DNA of 64,000 nucleotides from Angiostrongylus vasorum (lineage: Eukaryota; Nematoda; Chromadorea; Rhabditida; Metastrongylidae). The first letter of the stretch is position 1, and each line of letters starts with the position of its first letter. Under the pieces are notes generated by a model. The model saw only the letters and a program-made list of their open reading frames with translations. It did not search any database and had not been told where the DNA came from. The stretch spans positions 346,001-410,000 of the forward strand of contig JADANN010000156.1 in assembly GCA_018806985.1 (NCBI GenBank), given 5' to 3'. Made by a program: the position numbers and the translations under genes. This document shows, piece by piece, positions 42,702-55,084 of this stretch.

Positions 42702-43694
42702 AAAAAACGATCTACATGTCATATATAAACCAAAAGGTAATAAAAAGCATCCCTGGCTAGTCCCAGTAATGAAGCACGCGCACTTCAGTTCAATATTTCA
42801 ATCAGTCGGTGCACAGCATGGTAAATTGCCTCTCCTATTTCATTTCGCATTGGAGAAAATTTTCATCCATTAAAGCACATTAGCCACACTTATGGCATAA
42901 ATCAAAGGTAGTGATTAAGGGATTATAAGCCACTACACTACATGCACTCCTAGAATGTTATGTGTGGCGAAAAATTCTAGACCAATAAGTTCCAGAGATT
43001 TAAGGCCGCTCTCTATGACGCTATTGTTGCCGTGGCCTTTATAACGCCTTTCGACTTCTTCTTAATTTGTAATAGCTCATATTGTAATGCGAAGAGAAAA
43101 AATTTCGTATATGCGACAAGAAAGGAACAGCTCACATTATTTGCTTCTCGGTCGACAGAATTCAAATGCTTTTTGAAAGTTATGCTTTTTTTTTACACAT
43201 TTCCTTTCGATGATTAGTGACGTTGTGATTAACATGACGCTACCGCGTGTTTCATAGAGGATTTGCTTTTTAAAAGTCTCATGTCTAATGCTCAGTCGAC
43301 AAACAGCATATTATTGTTGACTGCCTTCTCATTCTTCCCAGCATTCTTCGCCTTTTGTCACTTTCTTCAACAATCAAGCTTTCTATTATAAACGACAAAT
43401 GTGTCTCCTTTAATTTATACATGTCTTATATTGGTTAAGCTCGTAAATGATATATCCGAGAGCAGATAGAGTACAAAACATAGGTAAAAGAACAAATGAT
43501 AACCGTTATCAAGAGAGCACTGAACCGTCGCCACAGATACACATTTATATCAATCACGATAATAAGAAGAACTAGCGAATTATTGTGAATACATGGACAA
43601 AATGCATAATGAAATATTCTTAGCACCAATCCCCCCATAATAACTTGTATCTGCTACACTGGATACGCTTGCAGCGTATTGGTCCTTATAATAC
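42702..43694. other. Probable intron or upstream DNA of the synaptogyrin-like gene
   Basis: No further synaptogyrin-like exon was recognised. A hydrophobic minus-strand frame at 43435-43638 was considered and not accepted. Confidence 0.3.
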
Positions 43695-43935
43695 ATACAA
43701 CACACATGTGGTCGTTTATTCGGTCTCGTGGACTGGAATAACCAAGGCTTCCATCGTACATGAAGAATCGATACCAGACATATCGGGAACCATGGAAAAC
43801 ACTGCTTCTATACATCGGTAGACCATCGTAAGTTATTGTAAAGGGAAAATAAGCATTCAGTCAAATCTATGACGAATAGAGTCGAATGCATGACCCATAG
43901 TACAGGAACTCTCAACACCAAATGGGCTATTCCTT
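43695..43935 (+). repeat. SINE B copy, strongly diverged
   Basis: CCAAGGCTTCCATCGTACAT, GATACCAGACATATCGGGA, CATCGGTAGACCATCGTAAG and GAGTCGAATGCATGACCC follow the SINE B body order. The tRNA head is barely readable. Confidence 0.6.
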
Positions 43936-44339
43936 ATCCTTCATATGCTTCATCGATACAATATCCTCAGTATGTGCACGTCGCTAGAGGTAATTTAGAG
44001 AGCGATGAAGAGTGTCGAAATTTGGTTAGTGATGTGAAAAAAGTGAAAGTGAAAAAACTGATGAAAAGAACTGTGCACAGTGTGAAGACTTAATATGTCA
44101 ACTTCTCTATTAAGCAAAAAATCATTCAGTTTCAAGATTTTGCCCTTTCAGAAAAAGCTTGTGTACATTCGTTCCTTCGTTAAGATTCTTGAAACCCACA
44201 TGTTATCCCACACTGGTAATGGCCCACTACCATTGACCATGATCACAGCTAGAAGTTGCAGTGAGAGCTCGCAAATTAGGAATTGCAGCTAAATGTGAAT
44301 AAAGCTGACGTTATGCGTACCCTAAAAGAACGGTCGTCT

Positions 44340-44560
44340 TTGAAAAAAAGCGGATTCTTATTTTTTTATTTGCTGCTTAATTTTCTCTGTGGCAGGGTAT
44401 TATGTGAAATACGACCCCAATGATGCTGAAATATTTGCAATATTCGAAACCCTAAGCCAGCTTCGAATCCGGCATTACCCATTCCGGGGCTCACGTGTTG
44501 CCCACTGCACCACCAGGGCTTGTACCTTGTCTTCCTCTTAGTCATTCTCAGATTTCGACA
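44340..44560 (+). repeat. Family D repeat copy, diverged
   Basis: CTCTGTGGCAGGGTATTATG, GATGCTGAAATATTTGC, CATTACCCATTCCGGGGC and CCACTGCACCACCAGGGC match the family D order. Confidence 0.7.
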
Positions 44561-44717
44561 ACTAGCTTAACTTTGTTGAGTGGCCATTTGTGCTCCTCAA
44601 ACCATTCCCGTGGATGGGTGGTGCTGATAAGGGTAAAACTACCTCACAGAAAAGAAATTTGATTTAGATTCTAATCAGCCAAAGATTTTAAATAAGTGCC
44701 AGAACTATTGAGCACGA

Positions 44718-44846
44718 ATGGAAAAATTGCTGTTGAGAAAGGAAGGCAGAAATCAGGAGATTGCAATGCTCTTGGAAAACATACGAAGGATCAATAACGC
44801 CCCTTCTGCCACAATCAGCTTAAAAGATGCTGATTGGAAAACTTAA
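44718..44846 (+). CDS. Coding-like segment, unidentified
   Basis: A 42-codon frame (MEKLLLRKEGRNQEIAMLLE, then RINNAPSATISLKDADWKT) ends at TAA 44844-44846. Composition looks like protein. It is near two other coding-like plus-strand segments (45036-45172 and 45192-45359), suggesting a decayed gene or element in this area. No family recognised. Confidence 0.2.
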   Translation: MEKLLLRKEGRNQEIAMLLENIRRINNAPSATISLKDADWKT

Positions 44847-45035
44847 TTTTGCAACTGGGAGATCAAAATATCAACCCAGTTTAGGAAGCGAAGGAAAAAT
44901 CCTGCAGTGATGCACACAACGATGCGTTAAGAAGGTTCGCCCAAAAATGCACGTCTAATTGAAAGTATTCAGTGATTTTAATGAAATTTTTGTCTTCGAG
45001 AGAAAGATTGCTTTGCTGCTAAAAAAATATTTCAG

Positions 45036-45172
45036 GAATAGAGATAGCCGACAGCAGGCTCAGAGAAGTGTCCACTACTTTGAATAATTTACTAAACAGT
45101 AATGATGTCTTAAAAATCGCACACACCACTCAAAACAGCGTGCGTTGTGAGGGTACAGAAAAGTTACTATGA
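45036..45172 (+). CDS. Candidate exon, unidentified
   Basis: A canonical acceptor (ATATTTCAG, AG at 45034-45035) is followed by an open frame of 44 codons, IEIADSRLREVSTTLNNLLN and SNDVLKIAHTTQNSVRCEG, to TGA at 45170-45172. The pattern looks like an amphipathic helical segment. Unrecognised. Confidence 0.3.
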
Positions 45173-45191
45173 AAAAAAAAGAAACACTTGA

Positions 45192-45359
45192 AAAAACCAA
45201 CATGATACAGTCAAATCGCCAGTGACGAATCGTTTTCTGGACGGAACCGAAGAAATACTTTCAAGACGTGCATCCAACAAAAGCAGTGCTGCAGCACCAA
45301 CCAATGAAAAGAATCCGAGCGCTGAGGCAAAAGAGCACGTCGAGGCACTGCTACCGTAG
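45192..45359 (+). CDS. Coding-like segment, unidentified
   Basis: Between stops at 45189-45191 and 45357-45359 the plus frame includes TNRFLDGTEEILSRRASNKS and NEKNPSAEAKEHVEALLP. It is hydrophilic and coding-like. There is no ATG, and the acceptor is uncertain (CGCCAG near 45231). It may be a terminal exon of the same unit as 45036-45172. Confidence 0.25.
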   Translation, partial: KNQHDTVKSPVTNRFLDGTEEILSRRASNKSSAAAPTNEKNPSAEAKEHVEALLP

Positions 45360-45750
45360 AGACAAACCTAAAGCGCATCTATTGAAATAATCGGAATCTG
45401 GCGTTTGTTTCATAATTTGAAACCTGATGATGTGAACTTCCATTTAGTCGATGCCAACCGCCTTTCGAGATGCTAAACCATAAAAGCGCAGCTAACACCT
45501 GAAATGGTAATTTTCTACACCTTCATTTATTTCTGTAACTGTTTAATGCTTTAATAATGTTACACTCGCCTTCTCAACGAAACAACAACTAATTTTAGCA
45601 GTAATATGATTCCGTGATACGTGTTATCATGTGTACTACTGATTGGTGTGGACATAAATTACTTTTAAATTAACGGTTAACCAGATTTTCAAAATAGAGC
45701 GACGAACGGAGAATGGACGAACACCGAAATCGCATGTTCAGCTACCAACA

Positions 45751-46098
45751 TTACTTCTTCGGCGACAATACTGGCATCGTCGCTGCCAACTTCAATGGCA
45801 CACTGGGGAACGTACGTGAACGACCTCTCGAATGAATCTGTCTCTTATTTTCACGGTTCGCTATAGGCCACACCTGTCTCAAAACTTTGCGGAGCTGGGT
45901 TTCTTCGTTAACAAACATAAACTGCGACGTCTGTTTGAAGGTCATCCGAGCAAATATCATTCGAATTTGTGGAACAGCATACTCTAATTGCTTAAGAGCA
46001 CCAATAAACACTAAACAACCGCCATCATGCATGTGTTGCCGGAGAAAAACGGCCGAGAAGATCTCGAGTTTGCTTAAACCACGTGCAAAGTAGACCAC
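45751..46098 (-). other. 115-codon open frame, unidentified
   Basis: The minus strand is open from an ATG at 46096-46098 to 45751, with KQLEYAVPQIRMIFARMTFK and ETQLRKVLRQVWPIANRENK. It is among the longer frames outside repeats. No domain, signal peptide or splice support was recognised, and an overlapping plus frame is also open, so it may be chance. Confidence 0.2.
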
Positions 46099-47279
46099 AT
46101 GGTTTCGAAGGTTTGTGTGAAGTCAGAGACGCTCGACTAAAAAGCGGTTTCACCGGAGTATAGGTTGGACTTCAGTCTTTCTGACTTTTGAAAAATCCGT
46201 TTTATGGCAAACAAATCCACCGACCTTAAGTCGTAATATAAAGAGTTCTTCGCCCCGCTGTATTCAGAATTCGGGAAGAAAACAATCCAGCGCTAACTTG
46301 AACGTCTAGTTAATGTACCGAAATATTTCAGGAGATTATCAAAAGTTGGGACGAAATCTTTTCGAAGAGAATATGAAACTTAGAGAAAAAAAGGTCACTC
46401 CACATTAATTTTTTGACCGTTTTAGTTCTTCGACTATTAAACTGTGACCGGTTTTGCATATTAGCTAGTCAAAGAAAGCCATTGAAAGGTTTGCTTCATT
46501 CCCTCAATTAGTTATGATATTTTAACGGCAGACCTACTACATAATTAATATTTATTAGGATTAGTACCAGCAGCTGCGGTGTCTGACCAGAAACGACAAG
46601 TCATAGAGAAAAAATAAGCAATTTATCATGATTTCACGACAGAAAGGTTCGATGTTGCTGCAAATGGAGCGAACACAATGAGATTAGGACCTTTCATCTC
46701 TTGTTATATTTGTCCTAGATATTTACCTAATGTGATAAAATATTCTGCGAGATACAGCACAAAGATGAAGATAAAATGGGCGGAAAGTTAAACTGTTGCT
46801 CTTTCCTAATAAGGTAAATTCTTGAAGTTATTTGCCTATTATTCGCCCCCTACTCCCACATCGTACCCGCGGTCACAAATTCGATATTAGCCTTGTCTGA
46901 AGAGCTCAGTCCCAACCAAATTCCGACAGCTGCTTATGATGAAAACATAGTAATCCTCTTGCACTTCTTCAACTGAATTTTGGGAAGAATCAACTCAACT
47001 AGCTTTCAACAACATTCAAGACCGCTGGCAGCTCCGGTACCCGTAGGCAACTCCGAAGTCCTTCGTGGATGTTCAAGAGGAGAAACAAATCCAATACAAT
47101 AATTGCTGGGATCTGCTCAATATTTAAAGAAGGGGTAAAAAAAACACGAACATAACGATCGTTTGTCTGCTATCTTATATTCGAGGAAAATAAAATTTAA
47201 ATGCCAAATTTTGCATGACCAAATATTACCTTCATAATGTTAACATTTATTTACTGCCTACTTCAATGACGTTGACATA
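46099..47279. other. Unrecognised DNA
   Basis: Nothing recognised on either strand. Confidence 0.3.
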
Positions 47280-47790
47280 CTTGCAAGAATGCAGGTCCTT
47301 TGTTCCGCCTGTCTCTCAGCTAGTTCTATCGATCAATGCCACCAGCAATCACTCGTCAGTGGGATTGATCTGGGTAGCCAAAATCGGCAATGAACCCATT
47401 TAAGCTGATGCTTTAGTTATAACCATAATTTTAACTTATTATTTACTGCCTAATCTTTTTCAATGGAAAGGTATATTGCGAAATATAACTTCAATGATGC
47501 TGAGATATCTGCAAAACTAAGGACTATAGGTGTCTGCGGTGGGAGCGAACCCGCTATTACTCTTTCCGGAGGCTCATCTTAACTTGGTGCAATGGGGATG
47601 TGCTCCACAGATCAATCTTGTTGACAAGTGATTGCTGATAGCACTGTGAGCTACAAAACAAGCGAAGAGAAAGGCCAAACAAAGGACCCACATGATATAG
47701 GGATGAGCACGTTATCCCTGAGAACGATAATAGCTGGATCGATCCCCACTGTAGACACCTGCGGTCCCTTGTTTTGCAAATGAAAAACAT
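47280..47790. repeat. Family D repeats, three adjoining pieces
   Basis: A right-half piece (TCTCAGCTAGTTCTATCGATC to about 47430), then a left-half piece (TTATTTACTGCCTAATC to about 47575), then an inverted piece (about 47577-47785, ending ACACCTGCGGTCCCTTG and TTTTGCAAATG). The arrangement is a fold-back with a tandem junction. Confidence 0.65.
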
Positions 47791-48069
47791 AGAACGTCCA
47801 TCATTTTATGAAGGTTCTAAACATTTAAAAAACAAGATTTCTATTGAGATGAGCCTTATTGAATCCACAGTTCACTGTCCACACATAGGAAACAGAAGAA
47901 ATTCATAAATGGAATTGACTGCCAGTGGTCTAAAAAATGTTCATTTTGTAAGAAACTTCAGAAATTATTGAAGAACTGCATTTGCATACTTTGGTGAATA
48001 TCTATTCGTGGGCCGATGGAAGAGTTTTCGAACGCGTATTGCAATGTTTAGAGATTCCCCTACAAAACT

Positions 48070-48315
48070 CAAAGGGTAGTTGGTTCGGCTGCATGGCCCG
48101 GGCTAAGCGAGCTCCCATTCTTCCAGGATGGGAGTAAATGGGTTCCACACTTGTCGAGGAGAGAACAAAAAACTGTTTTGATACATTAACATGTCACAGC
48201 AAACCACTGTACAAACCAGACATGCATTCAACCTCTAACAATAATTGGTGAGGTCGAGTGTATGGTACATCCCCTTCGAGTTGCTCAACCGCGAACGTTT
48301 TACCCCTTCTCCTTT
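48070..48315 (+). repeat. SINE B copy, strongly diverged
   Basis: TTCTTCCAGGATGGGAG, TTCCACACTTGTCGAGGAG, ACCAGACATGCATTCAACC and GAGGTCGAGTGTATGGTAC keep the SINE B order. The tail GAACGTTTTACCCC matches loosely. Confidence 0.55.
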
Positions 48316-48864
48316 ATAGAATGGCTTCGTACAACTCAGTTATAAATATATTTATGAAATTAGTTTCTCCGTTCTTTCCTAAAAGTAATCTGGACTATAC
48401 ACATACGAATGAGCTTTCCTGGAAAACGAATAAGCAGCATTGGCATGAATCGAATTAAAACTCGTTTCTGACGATAGGTTAAGCTGCTTAGGTAGTGTTA
48501 ATTACTGTCCGAAGTGCATTACTGTTAATAAACCCTGTTCAACTTTGTTCAGCTCCAAAAATGTTGAGTTCTTCATCATTAGGCTCACACATGACCTTGG
48601 CAATTCCCTTCATTTTGAACAAAATCAAAGAACTATTAAATGGAAAATGCAATCCGTTGTTAAAAAAAATGTTTCCAACCAGTTAGAGAATAGATTATTA
48701 GTACTACTTACTTGCATGAGCAGTCTTTCACATCTACCTTGCGGATTCCAGCACTTGCGATCGATTCGTTTCTCGCATCCATCATCCACGAGGATCTTTC
48801 AACTTTTTGAATGACGGTGCGGCTGCTGCTTGAGGATTTTTTTTCATCATGAATGCCGTTTAAT
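48316..48864. other. Unrecognised DNA
   Basis: Overlapping frames at 48495-48814 have no recognised domain. Confidence 0.25.
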
Positions 48865-49090
48865 GTTGATCTAGTTGATTCTCCCTGGAGTCTTGAGAAA
48901 GCCTAACTAAAGCGTCCCATTTGGCTCGCAGAGAAGACACTTCCCCATACAAGCCTTGTACCAATTTTCCAACTCTGGAGGGAAGACAGACTCGGTGAGC
49001 CCAGTGTGGGGTTGGAGCAGCACCGTATGCATGATGATCGGCCTCACTACCAAAGCACCATTCGCTTCCTAGAAAATCGATCACCTTAGG
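48865..49090 (-). repeat. SINE C copy, diverged
   Basis: The plus strand begins GTTGATCTAGTTGATTCTCC (inverted family C tail), then CAAGCCTTGTACCAATTTTCC and CTCTGGAGGGAAGACAG. The tRNA-like head near 49050-49085 is degraded. Confidence 0.5.
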
Positions 49091-51205
49091 ACGTCTTATG
49101 GTCATAAAATCTTCTATGACGCTCATGATTAAAATATGTTTGACGGCCTTTAGAAAAAAGGACCTTAGATTAAGTTTGAGGCTAACGCGATGTTAGAAAT
49201 GCATCTACAGATATTCTCGTTAAAAAAAACGCACCTGTGAAAAACGACTGAACTGAAAATGCGCTTCGAAGTCAATTAAAATTTGATAAACAGTATAACG
49301 TGGAATCAATGCTTACTTAATGTACTTTTGTCCTGTCTTGTGATGAAGTGCTAAAAGATGAAAAACACCAATAAGGCAAGAGAATGAGTTTGTTTCTGTC
49401 AAGGGACTTGAAGGACGAATCTATGCGTGCATGGAGTTATGAATCATTTCCAAAGCCGGAGAATAACCGAGAAGGAGCCTGACATGTTGGGAAAAAAGGC
49501 TTATAAGTACACAATGAAAGTAATACTTCAAAAGAAGTAACGTTAAATAGGTTGCGCAATGTTTGAGAAGAAGATGGTTATCCATCAATAAACAGATAGT
49601 TTTAAAACTACTTGATTCTAACTATATTTCAACCAGTATTAGTTAAAATTGTCCCTAAATACTTCAGAGCTGGTTGTCTATATGCTTTACTATCTAATCA
49701 AGGCACAACAATTTTCCTGTATTTAACTCTTATGCACTGCAAAGAATTCTTCCTCACAAATTACCATTAACGCGGAGTTCGATGCTGCTCACTGGAGACA
49801 ACTCTGAGTAACGCAAGGCCAAAAAACGGTCGTTCTCATAGGGAGACCCAGTCACAAGCAAGCAGAAGTTTTTTTCGTCTACAATTGTCTCGACTAATAT
49901 TATAAGTGGCAACCACTACGGAACGCTGGGAAATTGCTATATTCAAGGAAAGAAAAGGCTTCCTAGCAACAAAACACCAATTAAATAAAAGTTGTTTCAG
50001 CGGCAACACATTTTAATTGATTCAGGTATCTAGGAACTCATATGAATGGAATGGTTTATATTACACGAATTCAGCTCCACCAAGCTTCATATGGACGCGT
50101 GACCTTGTTGAAGCTTGATTTCAGACGTGAGTAGATTTCCAGTGACACGGTATAAAAAATGGTGCTCCTCTAATTCCAAACCAACAAATCTTATTCCAAT
50201 CCCTGAAATTTCTCCATATATGAGAAAGCCCTTTCGTTTCACCACCACGAAATTCTAATTTTATGGAGCTCACCAAACGCATTTCGTACACTTTTTTTCC
50301 GTCGAGGCTCGCATCTCGGAAAGAAAAAGAAGTCGAGGGAGCGGCATTATGTATGATAAGGCGATGATAATGCGGCCCTGCTGTTTATGGGAGCCTGGAT
50401 TTCGCGCAAAACTTTTGGACTTTAAATTTAGCTTCTGATTCTTCGGAAATTTCAATGGAAATTTTAATTCTAGACACCTTTGAAATGAGTTTCCCATAAA
50501 CGTAAAACGTTTAAAAATAAACGTGACGTTTGAAATGAAGTAACGGAACTAATGTGTCATCTTTCCTTTTAAGTGAAAAGAATGGATTCATTTCTGTAGG
50601 CCAATCATACCTTCTGCTCCTCAAGTTTTCTACTTATCAAAAAATTTGCAAAAAGCTTAAGACCCTAAGTGTTCAACTATATAATTGAAGAATTTCTTCA
50701 AGTGGAAAAGATTTCGCAGAATTTTGAATACTTTCAGGCTTTATATTAGAATGTTACATCCATTAAAGCCCTCCATTCTTTACCGTATGAATGGCTTGTT
50801 ACTACAAAAACCGTGCATTTCTAGCACATATTTAATTTTCACATGGTTTCGTCTTGAAAATTGGGTGCGCGACACTATATTGAAAAAAATCGGGGCCATG
50901 GAATGCTAGTAGGTAGTGCCCTATTCTACTTGTCGCACCATGAAACACATTATTTCGCTAAAAAAGAGAGCTCCTTAACATCACGATGTGTCAACTTTAT
51001 ACTACGAAGTATGTTGATTGAGGTGCGCGAGTAGAGTAGTGTCTCCTTTATGACTACTCTTTTCTTTATCATTTACTAGTGACTTCAACTGTGTAGCAAG
51101 CAGCAGATTGCTTTTTCGACGATGAGCTGGTTCAATGTCTAAGTAGAAAATCAAGAAGCATGAAATCACACATGGGATTGCCCGTACCCAACAGAAGAAA
51201 GACAA
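49091..51205. other. Unrecognised DNA
   Basis: A minus frame at 51002-51205 (LSFFCWVRAIPCVISCFLIF, then RRKSNLLLATQLKSLVNDKE) lies directly downstream of the exon candidate at 51206 in a different frame and could be its 3' UTR or an alternative reading. Nothing else is recognised. Confidence 0.25.
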
Positions 51206-51281
51206 CTAAGCCGCCTTCACTTTGTCCAGTTGCCGAGACGAGGAGACACCGCTCGATTCAGTGCTTGGTGAACCAATGCTA
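51206..51281 (-). CDS. Candidate short terminal exon, unidentified
   Basis: Minus strand: an acceptor-like CACGGCAG precedes a frame reading ASIGSPSTESSGVSSSRQLD then KVKAA and TAG at 51206-51208. The Ser/Thr-rich ending is typical of a protein C-terminus. The frame stays open upstream of the acceptor for about 30 bp. A possible upstream membrane-like frame lies at 51579-51773. Family unknown. Confidence 0.35.
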
Positions 51282-53339
51282 GCGCTGCCGTGGTCGTGGA
51301 AAAACCTAGTTACGAGAAAGAAAGCCTTCCTCACCAGTAACACCAGTAGAATTGAGGTTGTACTCAGACTCAACGAATGATTCTTTGAGAAGACGAGTCA
51401 TTCAGGTATTGAATTACAAGCAGTTGCCATATTACGTTTAAAATGAACACTCTTCGTTGTGGTTTCTCAAATAAATAACGTCATAATACAGGATTTGCCA
51501 CCCCTATGTTCTGATAAATCTCGGGGTTCACAAACAACAAAATTTGCTCGCTTACTTAGTTGTTGCTTTGGATTTGTTCTACACACTGCAGTCTGTAATG
51601 TAAATATATTTGTAGAAAAAAAAGCAAGTCGAGATAACTACTGAAGGAATTAAAAGCAGTAATTGGAGTCCGTTTAGAACGGCTATCCCATGGCTTCCCT
51701 CCGGGCAGGAGCAATCGATTCGGGCAGTATTCAACGAGATTCGTAACGAAGACCAAAAACACTCAAGCAACACCCGAATGAACGCACATAAGAGTTCGAA
51801 GACCTTCGCAAATGATGAATACGAGGAGACGAATCGAATACAATAAGTACTGACATCCGCAGAGTAGATGTAAAGACGGGTTATGTTAAAAAAGGCAGTA
51901 ATTTTTTTCCGGTCCTCGTCTGCACATTAGAGAACGTTGTCGTATTTCTATACACTTGTGTTTGTACTTCTACATTCATACGCTTCACATTTATATACAT
52001 CTTAGTAAACGAAGGAGAAAAAAACCAATTTTTTCATTGATTTACCAAAGCGATTGTCCTAAAAATGACAGTCGGCTTTTTGAAGAAGACATTAGCGTCG
52101 AACTGCCCTCCGGCCAATCCAGCACCATACGCTCGTACGTTGTTCATCCTTTATTAGAACAATCCTTTCTGGCTCCAGCAAATGAAGCAGAAAAACGATT
52201 TTGAAAAACAACGGATGCTTACACAGACAGTAGCTAGGTGAAAGCTGTTGTTCGACCTTGATAAATGAACACAGCTTATTGGCGACATAAAAACTAATTG
52301 GTGATTACTTAATGTAGTCAAACATAACAAGTGGTGAGTGGGATGAAAATTAGATGAACAAAACCTCTTCCGTAATGCAGAGTATAAACAAGAGAACATG
52401 AACCAATGATGAAAGAGAAACGCGTTAAACACTTATTTGCGGCGAATGAGAAGTGAATTCATGTCGAGCATACGAAGACTGTTATTTGACAAAGTCTTGA
52501 ATGAATATAACCAAAAAATAATGCCGTAAACAATAAACAAACGAGCCAGTATAGTTCCCCCTTCTGAACAGCACTTTGCATTTTCTAAAAATCACTAACA
52601 ATTTTATAGAATTCTCGGGATGGTTACTGTCTCATTGTGGCCAGAGGGTGATTCTGCGTGACGTATTTGCTATGTAAAGCGATACAGCGAGCTTCATGCC
52701 GTAAGAACATCACCCAACCAAAGAAGGACTTCGATATTCCCATTCGAAAATCCAGTAAAGAGTAAAAAACCTATTCCACCATCCGATGAGTTGTCGTTGA
52801 ATATATCGTTACCAAACAGAGCAAGAATAAGCGGGTTCAAACTAGAAATTTGAAACTCCTCCTATCTCTAAACTACACCGTCTAAACATCTTCGATGTTC
52901 GATATAGACATATAGAACCCTAATTTCGGCTCTGATTGCTTCGTGATTGACGGAATTGTAGTTGCTACATGTATTTTACTAGTATACCCTCAGAGACTGA
53001 ACCAAGTATTTGCTAAATTACTAAAACGGTTTGTAAGGCAGAATCTTAATAGTTGTAAAAGTTGTGGTATGAAAACGACTTGAGATAAATGATACGTTAT
53101 AACTAGAATGAGCTCTACTGAATGCCTTGGTATACTCTGCGAGAGAAAGACGACGACGGCGTTAGCAGTTGAAAGAAGTAGAAAAGTGAGGGAAGGCAGC
53201 TTTACTATCGATCTTTCGTTGCTTCCGTCCCTTACTCTCACTCTCTCTCTATTTCTCCCTCTTCGGCCTGGATTCGCGAAACTGAACCTTTTATGGTGGA
53301 GATGATTGAGTCTAGCTTGATGAGCAAGAACGATTGTTG
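51282..53339. other. Unrecognised DNA with weak exon-like frames
   Basis: The plus frame ending at 52204 (DCPKNDSRLFEEDISVELPS then an acidic/aliphatic tail) looks protein-like but lacks a clear acceptor. The minus frame 51579-51773 has a hydrophobic run (NGLQLLLLIPSVVIST) after CSCPEGSHG. Neither is secure. Confidence 0.2.
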
Positions 53340-53935
53340 AAATAATGTCTAACTTTTATTTACTGCCTGTTCTTTTTTCCATGGCGGTGTATAATACGAA
53401 ATTTGAAAAAAATGTGAAATTTAACCACAAGAATGTTGAGATACGAGTAAAACTTGAAACCTCAGCTGTACTTCAAAGGCGGGATTATCTTTTCAGAGGA
53501 TTCAAGTGCTATCCTCCACACCAATTGAGTCCCGTGCTCTACCGTTCTCACAGCCAATTTTTTTACACTAACGGTACTCTCAGCAATCGCCCGTCAATGC
53601 AAATAACCTGAGGAGCTTTCTTTTTAATTTATCATACCCTGCTGTAATTAAGTTTATCAAGCTAACATTGTGATTTCGACTAAAGCCTCAGCTTAACTGG
53701 ATTCAATGCTGTTTTGTGCTGCCTAGATCAATCCCATTGACAGCGGTTTTGATGGCAGTGTTAGGTAGAAAAGAGACTGAGAGAAAGCCCTATCAAGGAG
53801 GGTCTCAGTGGTGCATTGTGTAACATGCTAACATCAGGAAAGGCTTAGTCGTGGTTCGATCTGGCTTGGGGACCAAGTTTTGCGAATATTTCAGTACCAC
53901 TGTGATTGTGTTTCATAATTCTGAAAGCTCAAAAG
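53340..53935. repeat. Family D fold-back, large inverted pair
   Basis: Plus-oriented family D (CTTTTATTTACTGCCTG, GTTGAGATACGAGTAAAAC, CAGCAATCGCCCGTCAATG) runs to about 53605. It is followed by a minus-oriented copy (CATACCCTGCTGTAATT, GACTAAAGCCTCAGCTTAAC, GCGAATATTTCAGTACCAC) to about 53930, forming one 600-bp fold-back. Confidence 0.75.
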
Positions 53936-54400
53936 AACGAAGCGAAAGTGCATAAGATGACCTTTGCACAGATATAAAGTAGTGCAGCATTTGAATAAAA
54001 AGTTCACTAAAATATGGAATGGATTACATAACGAGCAATATCTTTTTGAATTATCAAGCTAATCCAACAGAAACTTTTCGCTCTCCGTGCAATTAAAACA
54101 CAAAAAATATTAAAGTGTGCTCACTGGGTTTCTAGGACCGTTATTTAAATCGTAGTTCAGCTCTCCTAGCAATGAAATAGAAACCTATACAAGCGACCTC
54201 TTCTTCGATAATTCGATGGAGGAGAAACTGGTGCTCGAGCTTAATGTAGTCAATGGATATGCTTTAGACATTTGAGGATAAATGTGCAAGAGTTGCAACA
54301 GTTACAAGAATGAGAATGAGAATTTGTGAAACTCCAGAACGCAGGTGCATGCGTAGTAAGAAATAAAAGGCGTGAATAAAAAGTGACAGCACTTCGCTGG
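53936..54400. other. Unrecognised DNA
   Basis: Nothing recognised. Confidence 0.3.
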
Positions 54401-54565
54401 CATTATTACCGCCTCGGAGCTGGCGAATTACCGCCTCATAATGGCCGGAAGGTGTTCCTGGGTGTACAGCGCGGAAATTCACCTCCCGGCAGGATGTCCA
54501 CGAGTCCGACGTTTCCATCAGGAAGCCCACCTAAGAGTAAACTAGTACCCGGGATCCACCATAAT
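54401..54565 (-). repeat. Family A repeat, hairpin-end part
   Basis: Begins GCGAATTACCGCCTCATAAT, GGCCGGAAGGTGTTCCTGGG, then GACGTTTCCATCAGGAAGCC, AGAGTAAACTAGTACCCGGG and stops near 54565. Only the hairpin-proximal half remains. A duplicated ATTACCGCCTC unit precedes it. Confidence 0.75.
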
Positions 54566-55084
54566 CGATATTACGATTTATTGATGAGCTTACACGATTT
54601 TTGCTTAGGTTTCTGCAATAAATGCACACAAACACTAATTGCTTTAAACCATAATCTGACGTCACATAAGGATGGCCTTCTCCAAAAAATGAAAAGGAAC
54701 CTGTTGCAGACAGCTCGAAACAACGCACGTCGATTTATTTTACTGTTTCGGCTTTCGATGCCAAAGCTTTTAGCTCGCCGAGCTCTTAATGGAGGGGCTG
54801 AATACTCTGACAAGTAGAATGTTAGTTTTTAGAATAGACGTGAAAATAATTTTTCTAGAGGCTTGTTCCTAACCGTCCCATGTGCATTTCCGTTTCAATT
54901 TACTGCAGGCTTTTCGCGAAAATGACCAGTAAAAATACAGTCTGCATGAACAACAACACACCCATTCACGCAAGCGTGGACACGTATACGTAAAAGCCGA
55001 ACGTAATAGCGATTCACGCCTGACTACAATTTTCACGGGTTGTCCATTTACTTCCGGTTTTAAGGAGGGCTTCTCATAGAATTA
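54566..55084. other. Open frame continuing out of family A, unidentified
   Basis: A plus frame (54383-54817) passes from the repeat into sequence reading LLQKMKRNLLQTARNNARRF, then LLARRALNGGAEYSDK and a stop. The second half looks protein-like, but the frame is open on the opposite strand too. No function assigned. Confidence 0.2.

Noticed and set aside
43435..43638. Hydrophobic minus-strand frame considered as an upstream synaptogyrin exon
   Set aside because: It lacks the conserved Cys/Gly and transmembrane spacing of synaptogyrin and has no convincing splice sites.
44095..44330. Possible reverse transcriptase fragment (ELQLNVNKADVMRT)
   Set aside because: It is a short match to a common RT pattern with no neighbouring RT motifs in order.
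54383..54817. 144-codon plus-strand frame
   Set aside because: It starts inside a truncated family A repeat and overlaps an open frame on the opposite strand; no start context, domain or splice signal supports it.
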